This document shows, piece after piece, positions 59,696-64,000 of a DNA stretch of 64,000 bases (positions within the stretch are counted from its first letter, which is position 1; every line of letters starts with the position of its first letter). The DNA is from Pseudonocardia abyssalis. GTDB lineage: Bacteria > Actinomycetota > Actinomycetes > Mycobacteriales > Pseudonocardiaceae. The DNA is taken from contig NZ_JADQDK010000001.1 in NCBI RefSeq assembly GCF_019263705.2, positions 2,170,001 through 2,234,000 on the forward strand. The letters run 5' to 3'. A model generated the notes under the pieces. It had not been told where the DNA came from. It saw nothing but the letters and a program-made list of their open reading frames with translations, and did no database searches. Position numbers and translations under genes: made by a program.

Positions 59696-60136
59696 TCAGA
59701 ACACGATGATCCCGCGCAGGTTGCGACCGGCGTGCATGTCCGCGGAACCGGTCGCGATGTCGTCGAGGGAGTAGCGGACGGTGATCAGCTCGTCGAGCTT
59801 GAGCGCCCCCATGTCGCAGAGGTTCTGGTGGCCCGTCGCGCACCACCGGCAGCGCCCGCACGAGGGCAGGAAGGAGAACACGACGTGGTCGTCCTCGGCG
59901 AAGCCCGGGGTGTGCGGCCCGACCGACTCCACGACGCAGGCTCCCTCGTGCCCGCCCGCGAACGGCAGGATCCCGACCCGCATGTCGCCGGTGGCGTGAT
60001 GGTCGTCGGAGTGGCACAACCCGCTCGCGACCATCCGCCCCCGGATCTCACCGGCCGCGGGTCGTCGACCTCCAGCTCGACGACCTCGAAGGTCCCGGGG
60101 ACCTCCCCGCAGGATCGCCCCCCGCGTCAGCATCAT
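59696..60136 (-). pseudogene. NDMA-type zinc alcohol dehydrogenase with catalytic domain deleted
   Basis: Starts MLTRGAILR as in this family; a local double frameshift scrambles the next ~20 residues (the other frame still reads EVPGTFEVVELEVDDPRP). Then comes the intact zinc/GroES part: MVASGLCHSDDHHATGD, GGHEGACVVESVG, and FSFLPSCGRCRWCATGHQNLC with its structural-zinc Cys. After CDMGA it jumps in frame to LKLDELITVRYSLDDI and ends at RGIIVF. The Rossmann NAD-binding domain (~230 residues) is missing, so it cannot work as an alcohol dehydrogenase. Confidence 0.75.
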
Positions 60137-60328
60137 CGTCGCTCTTCGCCGTCGGCGGCCGGCACCTCGCCGTCACCGCCTACCACCCCGTCACCACGTC
60201 CCACCGGATCGTCCACGGGGGCGCGACGTCTCGCGGACCGGCTCCCGACCGCCCGGGGCCGGGCGGCGCGGCGGGTCGCCGAGCCGCCCGGCTCCCGGTA
60301 CCGCCCCCGGGAGGCGGCGGGGACACCG
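60137..60328. other. Gap without recognisable gene
   Basis: 192 bp between the alcohol dehydrogenase relic and the lysine-rich micro-ORF. One plus-strand frame reads LFAVGGRHLAVTAYHPVTTS, possibly another relic, but I cannot assign it. Several GC-rich self-complementary stretches (for example around 60245-60320) could form stems. Confidence 0.4.
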
Positions 60329-60385
60329 CTACTTCTTCTTGCTCTTCTTGCCCTTCTTGTCCTTCTTCTTCTTGTCCTTCGCCAC
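60329..60385 (-). CDS. 18-residue lysine-rich micro-ORF
   Basis: GTG at 60385 preceded by GAGAGGGGG encodes MAKDKKKKDKKGKKSKKK, then TAG. Twelve of 18 residues are Lys, nearly all AAG, and the only others are Ala, Asp, Gly and Ser. Such composition is striking in a genome this GC-rich and the GTG has a good ribosome site and an AT-rich divergent promoter upstream. A nucleic-acid- or membrane-associated microprotein is possible; expression is unproven. Confidence 0.5.
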   Translation of the reverse strand: MAKDKKKKDKKGKKSKKK

Positions 60386-60416
60386 GACTGACCCCCTCTC
60401 CACGGTCGGAGTCAAC

Positions 60417-60466
60417 TCAACATTGACCTAGGTCAACCTAGCATTGACCCCGGGGCGGGTTAGCAT
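60417..60466. promoter_or_regulatory. Divergent promoter with GTCAA/TTGAC palindromes
   Basis: TTGACCTAGGTCAA (60423-60436) is a perfect 14-bp palindrome; GGTCAA (60431-60436) also pairs with TTGACC (60444-60449), so half-sites are shared. Further GTCAA/TCAAC words lie at 60411-60421. The block separates the lysine-rich micro-ORF (minus) from a small HTH gene (plus). TAGCAT (60461-60466) is placed as a -10 for a leaderless transcript starting at GTG 60473. Confidence 0.6.
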
Positions 60467-60472
60467 CGCCGC

Positions 60473-60751
60473 GTGACAGGGCGCGCGGAGCAGATCCGGC
60501 AGGCACTCGACGCCCTGGGCTCCGCCGCGGACCCCCTCGCGGCGCTGGCTGCGGCGAAGGAGATCCGCGAGGCCGCCGAGTCGCTGGAGATCGCCGTGGC
60601 CGCGGAGGTGCGGCGGGACGGCGGCACCTGGACCGAGATCGGCGCCGTGTACGGCACCAGCAAGCAGGGCGGCCAGCAACGGTTCCGCGACGCGCTGGGC
60701 CCGGACGACCCCGACGCCGCCCGGCGCCGGCGCCGCCGGCGCCGGGCCTGA
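60473..60751 (+). CDS. Small HTH-like DNA-binding protein
   Basis: A 92-residue protein: helical N-terminus EQIRQALDALGSAADPLAAL, AAAKEIREAAESLEIAVAAE, then a helix-turn-helix-like VRRDGGTWTEIGAVYGTSKQ followed by GGQQRF, as in small actinobacterial regulators with a GxSKQAxQQRF helix, and a tail of consecutive Arg. GTG start without a Shine-Dalgarno but with a well-placed -10 element, suggesting leaderless mRNA. It may bind the palindromes just upstream. Confidence 0.65.
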   Translation: MTGRAEQIRQALDALGSAADPLAALAAAKEIREAAESLEIAVAAEVRRDGGTWTEIGAVYGTSKQGGQQRFRDALGPDDPDAARRRRRRRRA

Positions 60752-60817
60752 GCCCCGGCACGGCTCCGCGCGGTACGCTGCCGACTAGTCGTCAGCCGTC
60801 TCACTACGGAGGTGTCC

Positions 60818-61513
60818 GTGCGCGCCGTCGTCCTGTCCGGGGGCCTCACCCACGACTTCCCGGCCACCACCGCGTGCCTGTCCGTACTCCTCGAGGCCGA
60901 AGGGCTCGAGGTGGAGGTGCACACCGGGACGGCGGGCGTCGAGTCCGCGCTGCACGCGCTCCCGGGGGCGGCGCTGTTCGTGGTGAACGCCCTGCGGTGG
61001 TCGATGCTCGGCGCGGCCACCCCGCCGCGCTACCGCGAGCGGGCCGGAACCGAGGGCGTCAGCCCGTCCGCGGCCGCGCGGGCCGCCCTGGACGCGCACC
61101 TCGCGGTGGGCGGCGGAGTGCTCGGCATGCACACCGCCAGCATCTGCTTCGACGACTGGCCGGGCTGGGGGGCCACGCTCGGCGGAGCGTGGGAGTGGGG
61201 GCGGTCCCAGCACCCGCCGCTGGGGCCCGAGGTGACGGTGTCGATCGCGGCCGAGCACCCGCTGGTCAGCGGCCTGGACCCGTTCACCCTCGTCGACGAG
61301 GTCTACGGCGACCTCCGGTACGCCCCGGACCTCACCGGCCTGCTCACGGCACCGCAGCCCGGCGGCGACATCGCCCAGCCGCTGCTCTGGGCCCGGGAGC
61401 GCGGCGGCGGGCGGGTCGTCTACGACGCGCTCGGCCACCACCCGCCCTCCTACGAGGTGCCCGAGCACCGCGAGATCGTCCGGCGGGCCGTCCGCTGGAC
61501 GACCGAGGGCTGA
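60818..61513 (+). CDS. ThuA-like protein (class I glutamine amidotransferase fold)
   Basis: A 231-residue ThuA-family protein: VRAVVLSGGLTHDFPATT, ALFVVNALRWSML, VGGGVLGMHTASICFDDWPGW, GGAWEWGRSQHPPLGP, and EHPLVSGLDPFTLVDEVYGDLRY (last two in adjacent loops). ThuA proteins act with sugar oxidoreductases in trehalose/3-keto-sugar catabolism, with unclear chemistry. GTG 60818 is chosen because GGAGG (60808-60812) lies five bases before it. First of three tightly spaced genes. Confidence 0.82.
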   Translation: MRAVVLSGGLTHDFPATTACLSVLLEAEGLEVEVHTGTAGVESALHALPGAALFVVNALRWSMLGAATPPRYRERAGTEGVSPSAAARAALDAHLAVGGGVLGMHTASICFDDWPGWGATLGGAWEWGRSQHPPLGPEVTVSIAAEHPLVSGLDPFTLVDEVYGDLRYAPDLTGLLTAPQPGGDIAQPLLWARERGGGRVVYDALGHHPPSYEVPEHREIVRRAVRWTTEG

Positions 61514-61516
61514 CGC

Positions 61517-62272
61517 ATGCTCTCCCTCTCGGCGGGCACCGTGCTCGACCTCGCCCCCGGCGACGTCGTGGAGTGCGCGGCCGCGGCCGGGTTCCCCTTG
61601 GCCGGGGTGCGCCTCGCCGACCCGTGCACGCAGGCCGCCGCCGTGGCCGGCGCGCTGGGCCGCACCGGGGTCGACCTGCTCGACGTCGAGGTCGTCCGGC
61701 TCGCTCCGGGTCCCCTGACCGACGCGCAGCGCGCGCTCGCCGACACCGCGGCCTCCCTCGGGGCGCGGTTCCTGCTCACCGTCAGCGACGACGCCGACGA
61801 GTCCGCGACCGCCGCCAAACTCGCCGAGCTCGACGCCCTGCTCGGCGACGGGACCCGGGTCGCACTGGAGTGCATGGCGTTCACCGCCGTCCGCTCCCGC
61901 GCCGCCGCCGAGCGGATCGCGCGGGCCGCACCGGGTGTCACCGTGCTGTTGGACCCGCTGCACCTGCACCGCGCGGGCGACCGGCTCGACGAGCCCGCCG
62001 ACCCCGCGCTGACCGGCTACGCCCAGCTCACCGACGTCGCCGACCCCGGCCGGGTCCCGCCGGACCCCGCCCACGAGGCCCGGCACGAGCGGGTGCCGCC
62101 GGGCCACGGCGGGCTGCCGCTCGCGGTGTTCGTGGCGGGGCTGCCGGTGGGGACCCCGCTCGCCGTCGAGGTCCAGTCGGACGCGCTGGCGGCGGACCTG
62201 GCCCCGCGCGACCGGGCCGTGCTGGTGCGGACCGCGGCCGAGGCCGTGCTCCGCGGAACAGGGAGGAACTGA
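61517..62272 (+). CDS. Sugar phosphate isomerase/epimerase-type TIM barrel protein
   Basis: A 251-residue AP-endonuclease-2/xylose-isomerase-like barrel: LSLSAGTVLDLAPGDVV, VDLLDVEVVRL, ALECMAFTAVRS with its metal-binding Glu, VLLDPLHLHRAG with Asp/His, YAQLTDVADPG, and AVEVQSDAL with the last Glu. The metal-site residues of epimerases and isomerases are therefore present. Starts 3 bp after the ThuA stop. Likely converts a sugar or cyclitol derivative; in combination with ThuA it suggests keto-sugar metabolism. Confidence 0.82.
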   Translation: MLSLSAGTVLDLAPGDVVECAAAAGFPLAGVRLADPCTQAAAVAGALGRTGVDLLDVEVVRLAPGPLTDAQRALADTAASLGARFLLTVSDDADESATAAKLAELDALLGDGTRVALECMAFTAVRSRAAAERIARAAPGVTVLLDPLHLHRAGDRLDEPADPALTGYAQLTDVADPGRVPPDPAHEARHERVPPGHGGLPLAVFVAGLPVGTPLAVEVQSDALAADLAPRDRAVLVRTAAEAVLRGTGRN

Positions 62273-62273
62273 C

Positions 62274-63032
62274 GTGGGACGTGCGATCGAGGGGATGTCG
62301 GTGCTGGTCACCGGCGGCGGGTCGGGCATCGGCGAGGCGGTGGTGGCGCGGCTCGCCGCGGCCGGCGCGCGGGTGACCCTGTCGGGGAGGCGTGCGGAGA
62401 AGGTCGCCGCGGTCGCCGACGCCACCGGGGCGCGCGGCGTCGTCGGCGACGTCACCTCGGCGGCGGACCGGCAGACGATGGTCGACGCGACCGTGGAGCA
62501 CGGCGGCGGGATCGACGCCGTCGTCCACGGGGCGGGCAACATGTACCGCGGACCGCTGGAGGAGCTGACGGAGCAGGGCCTGCACGACGTGTTCGCCTCC
62601 AACACCGTCGGCCCGATGCTGCTCACCGGCCTCGCGCTTGCCCACCTGCGGGAACGCCGCGGCGCGGTGGTGTTCTTCGGGTCGGTGCACACGCAGCGGG
62701 CGTTCCCCGGCGCGTCGCCCTACGCGGCCACCAAGGGAGCGCTGGAGACGCTGACCGGCGTGCTCGCCGCCGAGCTGGGCCCCCAGGGCGTGCGCGTGAG
62801 CTGCGTGCGACCGGGCGGCGTCCTCACCGAGATCAACCAGCGCGCCGGGGTCTTCGACGACGCCACCGCGGCGGCCCGGATGGAGTCGCTCGGCCCGGCG
62901 CACGCGCTCGGTCGCCCCGGCACCGTCGACGAGGTCGCCGAGGCCGTCGAGTACCTGCTCGCCGCGGAGTGGGCCACCGGAGCCGTCCTCACGATCGACG
63001 GCGGGCTCGGCCTGGGCGTGACGAACGCCTGA
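62274..63032 (+). CDS. SDR family oxidoreductase
   Basis: A 252-residue short-chain dehydrogenase: TGGGSGIGEAVVARL (residues ~13-27), VHGAGN, catalytic Ser in FFGSVHTQRAFPG, YAATK Tyr/Lys pair, and GAVLTIDGGLGLG. Arg after strand 2 (SGRRAEKV) predicts NADPH. GTG start, one base after the isomerase stop, with GGGAGG upstream. Probably reduces or oxidises the sugar-like intermediate of this operon. Its stop abuts the convergent TrmB gene exactly. Confidence 0.87.
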   Translation: MGRAIEGMSVLVTGGGSGIGEAVVARLAAAGARVTLSGRRAEKVAAVADATGARGVVGDVTSAADRQTMVDATVEHGGGIDAVVHGAGNMYRGPLEELTEQGLHDVFASNTVGPMLLTGLALAHLRERRGAVVFFGSVHTQRAFPGASPYAATKGALETLTGVLAAELGPQGVRVSCVRPGGVLTEINQRAGVFDDATAAARMESLGPAHALGRPGTVDEVAEAVEYLLAAEWATGAVLTIDGGLGLGVTNA

Positions 63033-63926
63033 TCAGGTACCGGTGCTGCGCCGGCCCCGGCGCGGCGGGGCGCTGGCCCCGGCCGGACCCCGCTTCAGCA
63101 GCGCCGCGGGGATGCCGTGGTCGGCTCGGAGCCTGCGCAGGGCCGGGTCCGTCGTCCAGAAGCTCTCGAAGTCGTCGGGGGCGAACCGCTCCGCGATGAG
63201 GTGCATGGCGATGTCGTGGCGCACGTACTCGACGGCGACCAGCACCACGGCCGGGTCGTCGGTGTAGACGCCCCACGCGTCACCGTTCACGACGCCGCCG
63301 ATGACGGCCTGCTCCCGGTCCGCGGAGACGACCAGCAACCGGCAGCCGAGGTTCTCCAGCACCACCTCCGGCGTGGAGAAGCGGTGCAGGGTGGTGTTGC
63401 CGACCGGGTCCTCGTCCTCCCCGAAGGACACCACCGACACCTCGACCCCCTCGGCCTCGGCGCGGCGCACCACGGGCTTGAGCGGCTCGATCTCGGCGGG
63501 CCAGCCGGACAGGAACAGGTCGTTGCGGGCCGCGGCCACCACGTCCTCGGCCCGGGCCAGCAGCGACGCCCGGTCGGTGAGGTTGTGCACCAGGCGCACC
63601 TGGGGCGGGGAGGCGACCTGGGGCAGGGCGTCGCGCAGCGTGTCGATCGAGGCGTCGAACTCCCGGCGCATCCGGTCCAGCAGCGCCGAGGGCGGCAGCG
63701 AGATGTACCCGACGCTGGCCTCGCCGGCCCGCACCTCGTAGGCCGCACCCCGGCTGACGAGCTTGCCGAGCGTCTCGTAGACGGTGCTGCGCGGCACGCC
63801 GGAGCGCTTCGCGACCTCGTAGCCGTTGAGCGGGGTGCCCGCGGCGATCAGCGCCACATAGGCCTTCGCCTCGTACCCGGACATCCCGAGGCGCTGCAGC
63901 TCCGAGATCACGCTCTCCTGGGACAT
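63033..63926 (-). CDS. TrmB-family transcriptional regulator
   Basis: A 297-residue regulator. N-terminal winged helix: LGMSGYEAKAYVALIAAGTP, LNGYEVAKRSGVPRSTVYET, LGKLVSRGAAYEV (residues ~14-65); then a coiled linker and a C-terminal phospholipase-D-like effector domain (ARNDLFLSGWPAEIEPLKP, GVYTDDPAVV). TrmB-type regulators respond to sugars, matching the ThuA/isomerase/SDR genes it faces. The Arg/Pro-rich last ~20 residues look like added tail. Confidence 0.88.
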   Translation of the reverse strand: MSQESVISELQRLGMSGYEAKAYVALIAAGTPLNGYEVAKRSGVPRSTVYETLGKLVSRGAAYEVRAGEASVGYISLPPSALLDRMRREFDASIDTLRDALPQVASPPQVRLVHNLTDRASLLARAEDVVAAARNDLFLSGWPAEIEPLKPVVRRAEAEGVEVSVVSFGEDEDPVGNTTLHRFSTPEVVLENLGCRLLVVSADREQAVIGGVVNGDAWGVYTDDPAVVLVAVEYVRHDIAMHLIAERFAPDDFESFWTTDPALRRLRADHGIPAALLKRGPAGASAPPRRGRRSTGT

Positions 63927-63946
63927 GCGGTCATCGTCCCATCCGG

Positions 63947-64000
63947 TCAGTCGTCGCTGCTCACACCCGTCGGGTCGACGCCCACCGGGTCGACGCCCAC
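63947..64000 (-). CDS. 3' end of a minus-strand gene (partial)
   Basis: Seventeen codons and a TGA: on the minus strand the frame reads VGVDPVGVDPTGVSSDD. The DNA is a 15-bp tandem repeat (GTCGACGCCCACCGG-like). The rest lies beyond the window, so no product can be named; it is upstream of trmB on the same strand with a 20-bp gap. Confidence 0.4.
   Translation of the reverse strand: MGVDPVGVDPTGVSSDD

Overview
The window is a very GC-rich, densely coded bacterial chromosome segment with the codon bias, GTG/TTG starts, GTGA/ATGA stop-start overlaps and gene families of an actinomycete. The mix (F420-type LLM oxidoreductase, biotin-dependent acyl-CoA carboxylase, DUF3618 and DUF1469 membrane proteins, an NDMA-type alcohol dehydrogenase relic, a KstD-like flavoprotein) suggests Pseudonocardiaceae, perhaps Pseudonocardia. 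That taxonomic call is inference. I see no rRNA, tRNA, CRISPR array, insertion sequence or phage module.

Layout. 1-8.2 kb: 3' end of a GH13 trehalose synthase-like gene, a hydrolase relic, a CynX-type MFS exporter and a 1637-residue sensor kinase/SpoIIE phosphatase/STAS fusion. 8.4-16.2 kb (minus): a carboxylation-dependent acyl-CoA catabolic operon (acyl-CoA dehydrogenase, CoA ligase, carboxylase beta and alpha subunits, SDR, enoyl-CoA hydratase), divergent from a TetR regulator followed by a second CoA ligase, an LLM oxidoreductase and a GH3 beta-glucosidase. 21.7-32.9 kb: mostly single flavoenzymes, crotonases, hydrolases and an AI-2E-family permease, separated by repeats, palindromes and gene relics, ending with an ornithine/lysine N-hydroxylase behind a possible iron box. 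33-38.5 kb (minus): a dipeptide/nickel-type ABC importer operon (SBP, two permeases, fused double ATPase) ending in a CbiX-like/[2Fe-2S] protein. 38.6-43 kb: small hydrolase, membrane and coiled-coil genes, an ArsC-type reductase and a holin-like/DUF3618/lipoprotein operon. 43-46.2 kb (minus): a translationally coupled pair, an ATP-grasp ligase and a 670-residue protein with a papain/C39-like Cys-His-Asn signature; this is the best candidate for an undescribed system. 46.6-55.6 kb: hydrolase, MarR with twin operators facing an AlkA-like glycosylase, GH42 beta-galactosidase, globin, SelO, a two-component system and a dual-HTH regulator. 55.6-60.4 kb: relics interleaved with MOSC, DsbA-like, NhaA and SDR genes and a tiny lysine-rich ORF. 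60.5-64 kb: a small HTH protein and a ThuA/isomerase/SDR operon facing a TrmB regulator.

Themes. (1) Genes are arranged as short operons held together by 4-bp overlaps. (2) At least eight loci are gene relics, several carrying clean internal deletions, so the segment records ongoing deletion-driven decay. (3) Short tandem repeats of 8-22 bp recur in gaps and at gene ends, and have altered two N-termini. (4) Several perfect dyads lie in divergent promoter regions and are good operator candidates.
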